The notes under the pieces: generated by a model
The model's input: the letters and a program-made list of their open reading frames with translations, nothing else
Database searches by the model: none
What the model was told of the DNA's origin: nothing
Source: Forficula auricularia
Taxonomy: Eukaryota; Arthropoda; Insecta; Dermaptera; Forficulidae
Length of the DNA stretch: 64,000 nt
Assembly: GCA_024734495.1 (NCBI GenBank)
Contig: JALMQS010000225.1
Span: 8,430,754 to 8,494,753, forward strand
Direction: 5' to 3'
Shown: positions 1 to 11,112 of the stretch, piece by piece
How the letters are laid out: each line of letters starts with the position of its first letter
Numbering within the stretch: position 1 is the first letter of the stretch
Made by a program: the position numbers and the translations under genes

Positions 1-578
1 TTTTTATAACTTTAATCCAACTGGAAAATTAGCATTTGTATATATATATATATATATGTATTTTTCATAATATATATAAAAATGCGTGTGAGGAATAACT
101 TTCCTGTTGTCATTTCGCACATTATCTTTTATAATTAGTGAAATTAAAACAGAGCTATTAAATTAGCCAACTTTTGGACCCTATTTTATTATACATTATA
201 TTTATGACGGTGAAGCTGGGGAGTGTGTTTTGTGCTTTTTTATGTATCTTAATTATTTACAATTAAAGTTTTAACCCAGATTTATTTTTCTTGTTATTTG
301 ATTTGTTTTATAAATTAACGAAAACAAAATAAAATATACTCGGATGTGTTATTTATACTAAAATTATTCAGATAAAACAATTGTGGATGTTGATGATAGG
401 TGCTTTCTTTCTATACTTAACTGATAAGGGTTCTAGTCAGAGTTACTAGAATATACAGGTCTGGTCATAACTTCTCGGCCAAGCTTTGTAACGTGATGAT
501 GACGTAGATGCTTCAATACAATCTATGATGTCAGACCTCACGACAGTTCTTGTTTAAAATTAAGTTTGGGGTTTCAAA
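1..578. other. AT-rich stretch, no gene seen
   Basis: Very AT-rich DNA with a short TA microsatellite near 40-58. No credible reading frame, RNA gene or paired terminal repeats were recognised. Confidence 0.6.
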
Positions 579-580
579 TA

Positions 581-913
581 CAGTAGAATCCCGATATATC
601 GTATCTTCAAGGAGACAAAGGAATAGTACGATATATCGATATGTTCGCTATGTCGAGAGTAAAAATTAAAAATACGATATATCGAAAGTTTTTATTTTTT
701 TTTAAATATTGACATATTGTTTTTATAAATATGTACATATATACATTTGATTTTACTTTAATTAACGAAATTTTCCTAAAACACGACTCTAATTCAACGG
801 GGGTACTAAAATGCACTAAAATGCATTGTTTTATATGATTTAACGAGATTTTTCCAAGGGACCAGCACTTTCTTACGTTTTAACGGGATATACGATATAT
901 CGGGATTTTACTG
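581..913. mobile_element. pogo/Tc1-like MITE with TA target duplication
   Basis: A 333-bp element whose ends are inverted repeats: the left begins CAGTAGAATCCCGATATATC and the right end is its near-perfect complement, finishing in TTTTACTG. TA lies immediately outside both ends (579-580 and 914-915). The CAGTA start and TA duplication are typical of the pogo/Tigger branch of the Tc1/mariner superfamily. Further CGATATATCG motifs lie inside, near 632 and 674, and could be subterminal transposase sites. There is no transposase, so it is non-autonomous. Confidence 0.85.
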
Positions 914-915
914 TA

Positions 916-1639
916 CTTCGAAACTACATTCATAGCTTTTTTTCTTCTAGACTAATATAAGATGATTTATTATTGACTATGAATAATATTCGCCTAAGAT
1001 GCAACGTTAAGTCCGATTTTTAAAAAAATCGAGGTTTTTGTTGTTTAGAACTATAAAGAATAATTTATTAAAAAATCAGAAGTCAAACATTATTTGGCCA
1101 TAACTAATGTTTGAAATGCCACTTGTTCATTGTTAATTTGAATTATACGAATTACGAATAATTATGTTATTTATAATCATCTAAAAAAATTTCAAAAGCA
1201 AGAATTTATAAGTTTAAGAGCAATATAATAATAATAATTTAAAAAGATAAAAGCTAAATTTAATACTTAGTATCCTAATCTTATTTTGATAGTATGTATA
1301 AAAAAAGTTTGGTAAAGGATTGAAAAAAGGATATGAAATGACCGAACCTTGAAAAATACCAGTGTTTCGTCCCACGCAGGGAATGAAGAGCTTCAAGGTT
1401 TTTAAGAAGCATATAATGTCATCATAATGATCTAGATCATGATAAAGTTTAATAGAATACATAGGTTTTCTCGAAACTCCTATTCACTAATCGAGTGGAA
1501 ATGACTTAACTCAATGATCGGGAACAATGACAAATTTAAAAACTAATAGGGCTGTACGTATCATTTAGTTTGATGATGTGTCAATTCTTTCTTCCTCAGA
1601 AGAGAATGAAACCTTCATTTTGAGTTATTTGACAATCTG
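916..1639. other. AT-rich stretch, no gene seen
   Basis: No coding signal beyond short random frames and no paired terminal repeats recognised. Confidence 0.55.
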
Positions 1640-1850
1640 TTCCCTTGTGGGCCGGGTGTAGAATAGATCCATAGTATCCCCTGCTTGTCGTAGAAGACGA
1701 CTAAAATGGGTTGCACGTATGGCTAACCTCACTCCGTAAGAAACTTTCCAGTTACGGAATCAGTTCATGACCGGACGCATTTCACTGAATAGACTAAATC
1801 ATGGGGAGAACGATTAGAAGAACCTTTTAACTAATGTTTGTCCTGGGTAC
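1640..1850 (+). repeat. interspersed repeat family A, copy 1
   Basis: This block is clearly related to 58330-58550: both have GTAGAATA, then a GTATCCC-TG-TTGTCGTA-AA--CGACTAAAA--GGTTG core and a later CCAGTTAC-GA stretch, and both end near a GAATGA/ACTGAATAGACcA segment. Two diverged copies in 64 kb show a dispersed repeat. It contains no reading frame. Its class is not certain; it could be the body of a SINE or the 3' end of a LINE. Confidence 0.6.
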
Positions 1851-1929
1851 CTAAGAAGTTTTGAAAAAACTTACTATGTGATCAAATACCTTTTAGGGTT
1901 TTTTTTGGGAGATTTCAAAATATATTTCC

Positions 1930-2152
1930 TCTTCTTCCAGTGCCATACTCGATTCCGAGCGTCGGCAATTACTATGGAGAGTATCATCTTCATTGTAATT
2001 TTCACTGGGATTTTTTCACATGGGTGGTTTCCCATTGCCTTCCCCTGAAGGAATCAGATGATAGCCGGTCAAATATTTGCAGCGAGTCGGGCTTGAACCC
2101 AAGCTAGCTTGATTAGAAGGCATGCTCTTTAACCACTAAGCCAATCTGACCA
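1930..2152 (-). mobile_element. tRNA-derived SINE
   Basis: Read on the minus strand, it opens with a tRNA-like head: an A-box-like TTGGCTTAGTGGTTAAAGAG (about 2145-2126) and a B box GGTTCAAGCCC (about 2102-2092). A body with GGGGAAGGCAATGGGAAACC follows, and it ends with GGCACTGGAAGAAGAG. The same 3' ending (GGCACT plus an AAG-rich tail) closes the SINE at 43542-43789, so the two share a tail family. Internal Pol III promoter boxes are visible; there is no coding sequence. Confidence 0.75.
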
Positions 2153-2154
2153 AA

Positions 2155-2463
2155 ATTTACACTGTTTCAAAGATATTATTATTTTTCTGACTTCAATAAA
2201 GGTTTTTATTTTTACTTTATACTTATTTTATTTAATTTAATTCCATGCTAGCAATTTTTTTATCCTTTAAATGTCGTTGCTTTCGTTTATTTTTCAAAAG
2301 GACTTTGATTTTGATTATATGTAAAATGTTGAAATTCCATAATATAAATATAATAAATTGCTAAACTAATATGTGCTTCAGTTTTATTTAAGACAAAAAA
2401 GAAAATGGAATGTAAAACTCGCTCATTTATCATGTCTATCATTTTCATTTTCCAATGAAATCC

Positions 2464-2501
<38 letters not shown>

Positions 2502-2538
2502 GGGAAATTCAATTTTATTTGCAATAAATAATTAATAA
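2155..2538. other. AT-rich spacer with a CT microsatellite
   Basis: A (CT)n tract of about 32 bases lies at 2467-2499. The rest is AT-rich without recognisable features. Confidence 0.7.
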
Positions 2539-2815
2539 ATGTGAGAAGAGAATGTTCTCCTTTAACGTTTAGAACAAAAGATGATTTAGATGACCAGAGT
2601 AATTTAACTCGAAATCGAAGAGGTTGTCGATAGAGGGTGTGAATGGAGGTTGTTGGGTAGGGGAGGGGCACTAGGGGGGTGATACAGGGGGATGAAGGGG
2701 TGTTAGAGGGTGAAAAAAGAAGAAAAATAAACAGCAGATGAAAATAGTGAAACTTTTCACGGATTCAAACTAAAGCGACGGCATGGAAGAACCAACCCTC
2801 TGGAAAAAAGGTACA
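2539..2815 (+). repeat. segmental duplication, copy 1 (partner at 4347-4632)
   Basis: A stretch starting near GAGAAGAGAATGTTCTC and running through TTAGAACAAAAGATGATTTA to GGAAGAACCAACCCTC recurs downstream with moderate divergence. The middle of each copy differs by G-rich insertions and deletions. Neither copy has transposon-like ends, so this looks like a local duplication of unique sequence rather than a mobile element, although an unrecognised repeat remains possible. Confidence 0.7.
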
Positions 2816-3025
2816 ATTGACTAATTTTTTTTTTATAATTGATTTGACGGTTCTTTATTTATCTCTAAAGCAGTGTTGGTTGACTCTCGATTCACAGTTT
2901 TTCAATTCATTTTTAAAAGTGTGGTTAAACAAAAATGTTTTTCATTATTCAGATATATACAGGGCAGCTAAAATTGTCTTATAAAATTTTAATTCCCTAT
3001 TTACAGTATATATTTAAAAATACTA

Positions 3026-3154
3026 CCTGAAATAAATCCTTCAAATATGCAATTTTATGCAATATTACTCAAATATGCAAGTATAAAATAATTGATCCCC
3101 TGGGTCGTATGTGTCGGCAAACAAAATATTCATTGCATAGGAACCCGGTCTCTA
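3026..3154. repeat. fragment of the 9005-10072 inverted-repeat element
   Basis: TATGCAATTTTATGCAATAT, ATTGATCCCCTGGGTCGTAT and the end GGAACCCGGTCTC match, in reverse orientation, the left end of the element at 9005. This is a truncated second copy that keeps one terminal repeat. Confidence 0.7.
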
Positions 3155-3416
3155 CTTATGAGAAAAGAGCTAAAAACTAAAATTTTGGGAAACAATAATT
3201 ATTCATTTCTAGATCAGGATTTCTTCAGATCTACTAATGACACTGCTAAGTTGAAATTTGGGATGAAAGTTAGTTTTATGACTAAAATGCTAATTAAGAA
3301 TTTTAAAGGAGAAAAAATAAATAATTCTGAAATCACATTTTCATCCAGTTTCAGTGATTTTACGTCTTAAAAATAACCTAAATAAATTTCAAATTTCTGA
3401 ACCGATAGTTCTAGAG

Positions 3417-3662
3417 GTGACTGTGGGTCAGTGGTCACAGTGTCGGGCCGCTGTCCTGAAGTATGGTGGTTCGAGACTGAGTCTCGGCTGATATTTGCAG
3501 CCGCCTATTGGAAAGCAATGTCAAACTACCAAGAGTATAATTGCCTTGTCAACCTCTTCAAACTAGCCGTTCGGAACCGACGCTCAAAAGTAGGTCCCGT
3601 ATATTTGTATAAAGCAGCTAAACACACACAGCACAGGTATATGTGGAGAGGTGCCGAAACTT
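3417..3662 (+). mobile_element. tRNA-derived SINE, 3' truncated
   Basis: The head includes GTGGGTCAGTGGTCACAGTG (A-box region) and GGTTCGAGACT (B box, about 3469). The body TTGGAAAGCAATGTCAAACT, then ACCAAGAGTATAA and TAGCCGTTCGGAACCG matches the SINE at 43542-43789 on the other strand. The copy lacks the family's GGCACT...AAG tail. An open frame crosses the SINE but has no protein similarity I recognise and is treated as chance. Confidence 0.75.
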
Positions 3663-4346
3663 CATGGAGACCTGATATACCACTTAAGGATGTTCTTTCG
3701 CGACAATCCACACACAAAGTTTTACCCTCGTAACCACTCTATAAATATGAACGGAACTAAAATTTTAGGTTATGTTTTTTTAACGTGACTGTCCACTCAG
3801 ACTACGAAATCTCACACATACTTGCCGGATCGTGTCCAAGCCATTGTGCTTATATCCCCTCCACTAAAAATAATCGCCCAAATATGTTTTTTTTTTTTTA
3901 TCAAAACTACGTGGGAAATAATTTCAATTTTTTTTAAGTTATTCCGAATTTATTATTCTAACAAATTTAGTTTTTCATCAAGATGGTGAAAGTCCTTCAA
4001 TGAAAGAAAATAAAATAATGATCATATTCCCACCCTTTCTCTATCTACCCTATGATAAAAATGTCATTTTTAATTACAATAATTTCATGTTTGGTCTGGT
4101 AAATCGTCTTCAAATTTTAAGAGTATGTATATTATGTTCTAATGACTTATATTCCAAGTTTCAAAGACTTCTTGAATTTTTGCATTTGCGAAAGAACTAC
4201 CTTAAAGAAGTTCTAGAGAAATCGTGATGAACAAGTATGAAGATGTGATTTTAGAAATTTGTCTTTTGTTGGAACTCTTGAAAATTTGAACTTAAAAAAA
4301 GCAATTAAAGCGAAAAATATCCGAGCAACGCTTGGTCCGCCTGGTA
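3663..4346. other. AT-rich spacer, no gene seen
   Basis: No credible gene. A hairpin-ended repeat end lies at 4319-4352 (separate entry). Confidence 0.5.
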
Positions 4347-4352
4347 CTTAAC
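4319..4352 (+). repeat. repeat 3' end with short hairpin, copy 1
   Basis: ATCCGAGCAACGCTTGGTCC followed by GCCTGGTACT closely matches 7278-7312 (ACCGAGCATCGCTCGGCGCC, then TCCAGGTACTA). A short GC-rich hairpin about 10 bases before a shared end resembles the 3' end of a Helitron, but the required CTRR terminus is not clear, so the class is only a suggestion. Confidence 0.4.
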
Positions 4353-4632
4353 AACTGAGAAGAGATGTTCTTTTAACGATTAGAACAAAAGATGATTTAG
4401 ATGACCAGAGTAATTTAACACGAAATCGAAGAGGTTGTCGATAGAAAACTCTGTGTGAATGGGGTTATTGTGTGTGTGGGTGTGTGGGCGGTTGCTGCAC
4501 GAGACACAGGGGGTGCAGGGGGGTGAAGAAAGAAGAAAAATAAACATCGGATAAAAAATAGTAGAGAATGTAAACTTTGCACGGATTCGAGCTAAAGCGA
4601 CGGCGCGGAAGAACCAACCCTCCAAAAAAAAG
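4347..4632 (+). repeat. segmental duplication, copy 2 (partner at 2539-2815)
   Basis: Shares AGAACAAAAGATGATTTAGA, GAAATCGAAGAGGTTGTCGA, GAAGAAAAATAAACA and GGAAGAACCAACCCTC with the upstream copy. It carries a GTGTGTGTGGGTGTGTGGG tract where the first copy has different G-rich sequence. Confidence 0.7.
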
Positions 4633-5836
4633 AATGAAACAAAAGAAAGCTGCAGATGAGAGAGAATGAAGGGTGGATGGGTGGCTGGTTGGTGTCCTGG
4701 AGCGTGTTTGCGCAAGAACTGTCTCGGTGGGTTAGCAGTTAGCTAGCAGTGCTCGGCTGCTTCTTGGACCTACGGCGAACAAAAGGGCCTTAAGGGCAAC
4801 GGAAAGCCCTCCCAACCAACCAGCCCCGTGGCCCATTGTGCACACCGATAAAATACTGTTAATTTGTTATGAAAATAATAGTCCCGAAAAAAAAGAATGA
4901 AAAAAAATGTCTCTCTTTATGACAGCCGAATTTAAAATGATATTAATTATTTAGGTTGACGGAAAGGGCTAAAGTTCTTTTGCGCGTGCCAATTAGATAT
5001 TTAGCCCCGAGCTTACCGGGAGGGCTAAACTAAGTGCATCATTAATCTTAACTTGACTATCGTCCTATATAATGGAAAGTACTCCAACGACCTCATATAT
5101 TATGCGGGAATTTCTTCCAAAATAATAATAATAAATAGATAATAGTGCCAGATTTTTTTTTTTTTAAGGAAAAGAAAACAAAATTAAGTGGATAATTTCA
5201 TTTTACAATTAAATGAAAATAAATGTGAACGTTTTAAAGCTTTAAAGAAAAAGACGATTATAGAGAAACGTTTAAATTGAAGAACTTGCATTTATAAAGA
5301 ATATATAATTTTTAAAATCACCCAAGATAATTGCAATTTAAGGCACTTTATTAGTGAAGATATTTAGAGAAAACTACCCAGCGCTTGTTTATTATAAGAT
5401 GAATAAATTTTGACTTTAATATTTACCACGTCCATGGAAATTATTTTTTTCTACTCAATATAGAATTTATTGAATTGTGTTCACTTTATGGAGAGGAATA
5501 AATTCTTTTCTGAGAATAGCCACCGGGGATTGTATATGTCAGGGTATCCCAAACTTTTCCTTCCGATGATGGACAATTTTAAAATTTTTGAAATTATAAA
5601 TGAACACCTTTTTTAGTTTATAGAGTAAATAAATATATTAAAAGTTAAAAAAAAATATATTTTTAATTGTGAAAGTTAAATTATTTTGTTAAGGGAGAAT
5701 AGTGTAGGTTCTTGGTGAAACAAATTTAAATACAGTAAAGAAAATTTAAAAAAATTTTAAAATACATTTAAAATTCTAGGTATGTTACACAAAAATTTTC
5801 ACCTTTCAAGAAAATTGGTAGGATGATTTTAAAGAA
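4633..5836. other. unique DNA with a GC-richer island (about 4640-4850)
   Basis: The island at 4640-4850 has balanced composition (for example GGTGGGTTAGCAGTTAGCTA) and no repeat hallmarks. A second small block at 4985-5030 has the dyad TTTAGCCC...GGGCTAAA. No splice-plus-coding pattern was convincing. A lone hAT-like terminus (CAGGGTATCCCAAACTTTTC) occurs at about 5539 without a partner. Confidence 0.45.
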
Positions 5837-5968
5837 GTGGAGGCCAAGGGCGAATCCAGGGGGGCGGTGGGGGCGACCGCCACCCCATAGAGGCCCGTGC
5901 CTGGCAAAAAAAAATTGTAAAAAAAAAACATTTATTTTTTAAAAAATTTTAAAATTGAAAATAAAGTT

Positions 5969-6000
<32 letters not shown>

Positions 6001-6153
6001 GCGTCTCTGGCCCCTCCCCCCCCCCCGCTTGGACTATTCGATCGCGACACACTTCCGAAATAAAAAGTAGATCTTATATACATCGGGCACCTTATATACA
6101 TTCTCCCCACCCCCCCATCATAAAAAATTCCTGGATCCGCCCTTGGTGGAGGC
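5837..6153. mobile_element. hAT-type MITE with perfect 8-bp target duplication
   Basis: The element spans 5845-6145 (301 bp). The terminal inverted repeats are CAAGGGCGAATCCAGG and CCTGGATCCGCCCTTG (one mismatch). The octamer GTGGAGGC flanks it exactly on both sides (5837-5844 and 6146-6153). An 8-bp duplication and CA(A/G)GGGCGGATCCAGG-type ends are hallmarks of the hAT superfamily. It encloses a (GT)n microsatellite (5973-6000) and a C-run, and has no transposase. The perfect duplication suggests a fairly young insertion. Confidence 0.9.
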
Positions 6154-6897
6154 TGTACGTAAAAGTCATGTGGCACATACACGTGCAGATTTTTAATTAT
6201 GATTATATCCTCTTTAGACATCTCTCAGTGTTTCAATCAAGATAATTTCTGCATGACGTGCTCTTAGATAATGCAAATTAAATGTATTAAATTATGCATA
6301 AAAATAAATATTTGCTCATTGTGCTTTAAAATGTCTGAAACTCGGAGAAAAATATTTTTCAACTATATGAATTTTTTCTCTTTCTGTTTCTAAATTCCGA
6401 TACCCACGATAGTCCAAGAAAGGAAAGTCAAAAAGTTCGTTTGTATCAATACCTAGTACTGATTAGATTTTAGAATATCTGGTTCAAAACAAGAAAATAT
6501 TTTTTGAATTATTCTATTGAGATTTTAACAGGATGTTATTATTATACTATAGCTATAAATAAACAATTTATATTTAAGTTTATTAATATTTACTAGGGCA
6601 GCTCTAGTGTACCGAGTCTTACAAAAGTTTTCACTTTTTTTTATTTAATGTGCGCATTTCTTTCATTAGAATCTGATCGATGAAAATAACTACAAAGAGC
6701 GCGCTCAAACCTGCCAAATACAAGTCCAGACCTGTTTCAGACTATTAGAGATTAATTTCGTAATTTCTATTATTCTAGGAATGGCCTTTTGCACTCGGAC
6801 CAAAACGACCCTCGTTATATAGTAGAAAGAGAGAAAGAGAGAGAATATTCACTTGGACTTCATTAAAGCAAATACTCATCTCAATAAAAAAAAATTG
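6154..6897. other. AT-rich spacer, no gene seen
   Basis: Contains a short GA-rich tract near 6828-6844. No gene or paired repeat ends recognised. Confidence 0.55.
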
Positions 6898-6966
6898 ATT
6901 TGACGCATGTCAGATTAGAACCAGAGACCTCTTGCATCAGAGGCCCACACTCTACCACTGGACTAT
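6898..6966 (-). repeat. tRNA-like sequence, probably an old SINE head
   Basis: On the minus strand it reads TAGTCCAGTGGTAGAGTGTG (A-box-like), then a CCTCTGATGCAAGAGG anticodon-arm-like hairpin, then GGTTCTAATCT (B-box-like). The TPsiC and acceptor stems do not pair properly, so it is not a functional tRNA gene; a SINE head or tRNA relic fits better. Confidence 0.5.
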
Positions 6967-7408
6967 AGAACTATTTTAAAAATCTTTGATTTTTACTTTT
7001 ACTAAAATGAATATTTTTGAATTAGGCTTTATTATAAGTGTGGAAATAATTGAATATATTATATATAGCTATGTATTTTATAAATAGAATTTATTGAATA
7101 AATTTGAAATATGTATAATTGAATTAAGCTGAAAGAGGGACAACAATTAATATACTATACCTATATATTTGATTTTTTTAATTTGAAAACGGTTCTCAAA
7201 TAAAAATCGACATTTTTATCAGAATTTTAAATTAAAAATAATATTAAAATAAAGCTTTTAACTGAAGAAAAAAGTTACCGAGCATCGCTCGGCGCCTCCA
7301 GGTACTATATCTTTAAATGAATTAGTTGTATAGGTAGTACCGAGTGGTTAACCGCGATTGAAATTAGGTGTACACGTCTTTGGAATTATGTGGAATTATT
7401 TTGCAATT

Positions 7409-7446
<38 letters not shown>

Positions 7447-8593
7447 AAAACAAAATAAACGATATATCAAAAATGGTACCTAATTGAATAGATGCTGTAG
7501 CTATTTGTCCTTCTGCTCCTAAAGCAGAGTGTTGAATTATTCTAAAATGACAATTTTCCACTGTTAAATAATCGTACCAACAGACAATTTGTCTTTAAAA
7601 CAAACACTAACTTGAATACAACCCTTCCCACATTTCAGCTCTTTTCTACCCGAATACTTTACTACATTTCGATGAAATAATATATCTTAGAAACAAGTTT
7701 CAAAAAATTAATAAATTTAGAAAATAAATATATATTTAGTACAGTTTGTTGGCTCGTTGCCAGGAATTAAACAAAAATAATTTGAAAAAAAAAATATTTC
7801 AAATATGATTTACTTTATTATTTTATTTATTTATTTATTTTTTCAAGTGATAACTTAAGAATTAAAAGAAGAAAATGCACAATTTGTTTTCTTTCTATGT
7901 TGTCGTCGCTGTTGTTATTGTTATAATTTTCACTTGGAGAGTGGTCAACTAGTAAATGGATATTATCTAGCATAAAGTTGGTCTTTTTTCGGCTGGGCTT
8001 ATGTATTTGGCGCCCAGCCCTCTGGCAGACAGGGAGTATTTCTGGCCTGGCCCTAAGAGGCATAAACCCAACGCCTTTTGGCTTAGAACAACCCTTCCCT
8101 TTGCACCGATCCATTTAATCGTCTGTATGAACATTAATTTTCAATTTAACCCCCGAAATCGTGGAGAGGAAGACAAGCGTCGCGCTCACCAGGGGGCGGC
8201 ACGCTTCTTTTAACCCGTGCCAAATTTTCACAAGGGATGTGTGGATAGCGATTTACACCCCCAGACCTCTATCCGCCAATGTCTAGACTAACAGCATTGC
8301 CCAATATTTTAAAAAGAGGAATTTTTTAACTTTGGTTGTTTTTCTTCCTCTTTTGGTGTTAATTTCAAATTAAAAACCATCATCCTCAATTTTCGGCTTA
8401 ATAATGTATTTATTTAGGTATTAATCGAATAAAATCGTCTTAACGTAAAATACAAAATATCCACATGCAATATAAGCGATATATACCTACATTCAAAAGC
8501 TTTAAAACCGGACACTTGATAATTTTTAGATAAAATGAATAAGTACAATATTAAAAAAAAAATTATTTATTTTCTTAGAAAGACGGATTGGTA
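6967..8593. other. AT-rich DNA with a GC-richer island (about 7980-8240)
   Basis: Includes a second copy of the hairpin-ended repeat (7278-7312) and an (AT)n tract (7409-7440). The island at 7980-8240 (for example GGGCTTATGTATTTGGCGCC and GTCGCGCTCACCAGGGGGCG) lacks repeat signatures. Short frames on either strand there are not recognisable proteins. Confidence 0.45.
7278..7312 (+). repeat. repeat 3' end with short hairpin, copy 2
   Basis: The perfect dyad CCGAGCATCGCTCGG lies just before CGCCTCCAGGTACTA; compare 4319-4352. Possibly the end of a Helitron-like element; class uncertain. Confidence 0.4.
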
Positions 8594-8996
8594 AGAGGCA
8601 GTCCATAAATTATTTAAATTTTATTTTTCAAATTCCGACGTTTCGGAGACTTTTTCTCTCCTTCAGGAGTATTGAATAGTTATTGATGGGCGAGCATAAC
8701 TCGGACTCCATTTGTCTCTCCTTTCAGTCATAGCATCAATGTTACAATATTTTTCAACATTATATCATAATATATATAAGTGTACTTAGTCATAGTTGTA
8801 GTTAAGATAACTTAAGTACACTTATGATATAATGTTGAAAAATATTGTAATATTGTTGCTATCACTGAAAGGAGAGACCGAGTTATACTCACCCATCAAT
8901 AAATATTCAATACCCTAAAGAAGGAGAGAAAAAAGTCTCCGAAACGTCGGAATTTGAAAAAATAAAATTTAAATAATTTATGGACTGCCTTCCATT
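8594..8996. repeat. tail-to-tail palindrome of PLE-like 3' ends with decayed hammerhead motifs
   Basis: Two arms of roughly 195 bp are inverted around about 8800. The outer ends read GCAGTCCATAAATTATTTAA and its complement. Each arm carries CTCC-GAAACGTCGG beside a CTGAAGG (left arm, minus strand, 8630-8680) or CTAAAGA (right arm, plus strand, 8905-8960). These are single-base departures from CTGANGA, so both hammerhead cores look broken. The inner part (TCTCTCCTTTCAGTCATAGC) resembles the palindrome at 42.9-43.5 kb. Confidence 0.7.
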
Positions 8997-9004
8997 ATAA
9001 CTAA

Positions 9005-10072
9005 AGACCGGATTCTTATGCAATTGCATATTTTGTTTGCCGCACATACGACCCAGGGGATCAATTATCTATCCGAATCATGCATCTAGGATACTGTTGG
9101 TTAAATTTTATACTGCATATTTTTGCATATTTGAGTAATATTGCATAAAATTGTATATTTGAAGGATATTGCATAAAATTGCATATTTCGCGCCAAATAG
9201 AGATGTTTCAAACGTAACTTTTCGGAGAAAGAATGAAAAAAAGATGAAATAAAACGGGGACAATAATTTAAATTTGAAGAAAACAAAAATAGGCCTGATC
9301 GACAAGAGTATAGTGTAGGACGGATTACAAAGGATGTAAACATAGCTAAAAAACAAGATTCCACTTATTTTTCTTATTATTCAGTTGTACTTTGACTTGA
9401 CTAGATACTTTATTCTACTTGAAAATGTCGAAAAGTTTGCAATCTTTTTCTTTCAAAATAAAAGTGGGGGTTTTAAGTTCCTTTAAATTCGCCCCCATTA
9501 CGTCTGTGGGTGTGGATCACTCCTTTTCATCGTATAAATCAATTTTAAGTGACCGTAGACATAATAACCTGAAGATAATTTAGACAAATACTTGTAAACA
9601 TAATTTATTCACATTACAATCAAATTTTAATTATTTTTGAGATCCTTTATTAATTATTTCTTTTTTTTAATGGCCTCCGGGAACTTTAGCCAATTTTGGC
9701 CATCGAGTGATCGTGTGTGTAAATTAGTGTAGGGATCAGATTATAGCCGCCCAAATTTCGCATTATTTCTTTATTAGTTTATTATTTGTACGTCAATAGG
9801 AAGAGGTGGTTAATATAAAAAAATAAAAGCAATACAATCGCTTTCTGTTAAATAAACCCCCCCCCCCCTACACGCACACTTCCATATTTTTTTCGTTTCT
9901 TCAAATATATAGTATTTTTGTCTTCAATTTTAATTGCATAAAAAAAATTATTTTACTACTGCATATTTTTGCATATTTCAACGTATACTGCATATTACTT
10001 ACATATTTCAGTATTTTTAACTGCATATTTTATTTCATATTTTTACAGTTTTACTGCATAAAAATTCGGTCT
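9005..10072. mobile_element. 1.07-kb non-autonomous element with terminal inverted repeats
   Basis: The left end AGACCGGATTCTTATGCA and the right end TGCATAAAAATTCGGTCT are inverted repeats with two mismatches. CTAA sits directly outside both ends. Subterminal regions are full of GCATATTT/TTGCATA repeats (9110-9190 and 9955-10060), a layout typical of transposase-binding repeats in cut-and-paste elements. No transposase frame remains; short frames inside are low-complexity. A truncated copy lies at 3026-3154. The superfamily is not clear. Confidence 0.7.
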
Positions 10073-10080
10073 CTAAGTAG

Positions 10081-11100
10081 GTTATAAAACCTACTTATTA
10101 AAAAAAAATATTTCCATATTTTGACTAGATGGATATGTAATTAAAAAAATTAATTCTTAAGCCAAAATGGCATTTTAATTTTTTTAGGCTTAATAAATAT
10201 AATTTTAAAAAACAGAAAATTGTAACGGCTATCTATTAAAATGAAGCAAAAAATGATTAATTAAAAAAATGTTTCTTCATGTCTCGTATATGAGCTTCTT
10301 TCTATACAATAAAAGTATGAAAAGTTTCGAAGACAAAGAATAAATGATCGATTTTTCATTAAATTGATTTTTTTTATTTTCGATATAATATTAAGTTTCC
10401 ATGAATTAATCGAAAGTCTTAACATTCTAAATTATGTCTATTATTATTTAATATATTTTGGTTCGGTTATTTTATGAGACAATTTATTTTAATTCATTTT
10501 ATCAAAAAATTAAAAATTATCAAGTGTCCGTTTTTTTTTGTTTTTTTTTTTTTTTTGATGATGAGTGTATATATTAGAAGTATTTTAATTAGGTATTATT
10601 ATCATTTATTTATTTACAATTTGATTACAATTAAGTTAAATTACAATTACCATCCTTCTAGTCAAGCTAACGCTGGTTCAAGCCCGATGTGCTGCAATCC
10701 GACTTTAATCTGATCCCTACCAAATTGAAAAAAATTAATTAATAAATAGTATCGTAAAATGGCTAATGGTTAAAACCGAGAACCCCCCCCCCCCCGAAAA
10801 AAAAGACAATTACAATATTTTTGACAAATTTGATTATACATTGTATATAAACAAATCCTTAAGCCGTAATACTAATACGACTTAAGTATTTGTTTATTTA
10901 CAGTGTAAAACAGAATTTATCAAAAAATATTGTAATTGTAATTAAATTGTAAATAAATAAATAAATAAAAAAAAATAATAATAATTTCTTTTGGAAAGGC
11001 GGACTGTAGAATTTTAATTATAAAAAAAATCATAATTCTGACAAGAAACGGCATGATTCGAGCACTGTTAAAGGAGAGAAGAAAAGAGTTTCTTGAAATG
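10081..11100. other. AT-rich spacer with a SINE fragment
   Basis: Contains poly-T (10531-10556) and poly-C (10783-10794) runs. A SINE fragment (10655-10720) is listed separately. No gene recognised. Confidence 0.5.
10655..10720 (+). repeat. SINE fragment with B box
   Basis: GGTTCAAGCCCGATGTGCTG followed by AATCTGATCCCTACC is related to the B box and following sequence of the SINE at 1930-2152. It is truncated on both sides. Confidence 0.55.
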
Positions 11101-11112
11101 TTTCCTTCTTGA

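Noticed and set aside
6898..6966. Possible functional tRNA gene on the minus strand
   Set aside because: The TPsiC stem fails to pair beyond two or three bases and no acceptor stem forms.
9001..10080. 8-bp hAT target duplication for the 9-kb TIR element
   Set aside because: Flanking octamers ATAACTAA and CTAAGTAG do not match; only CTAA is shared, so no superfamily was assigned.
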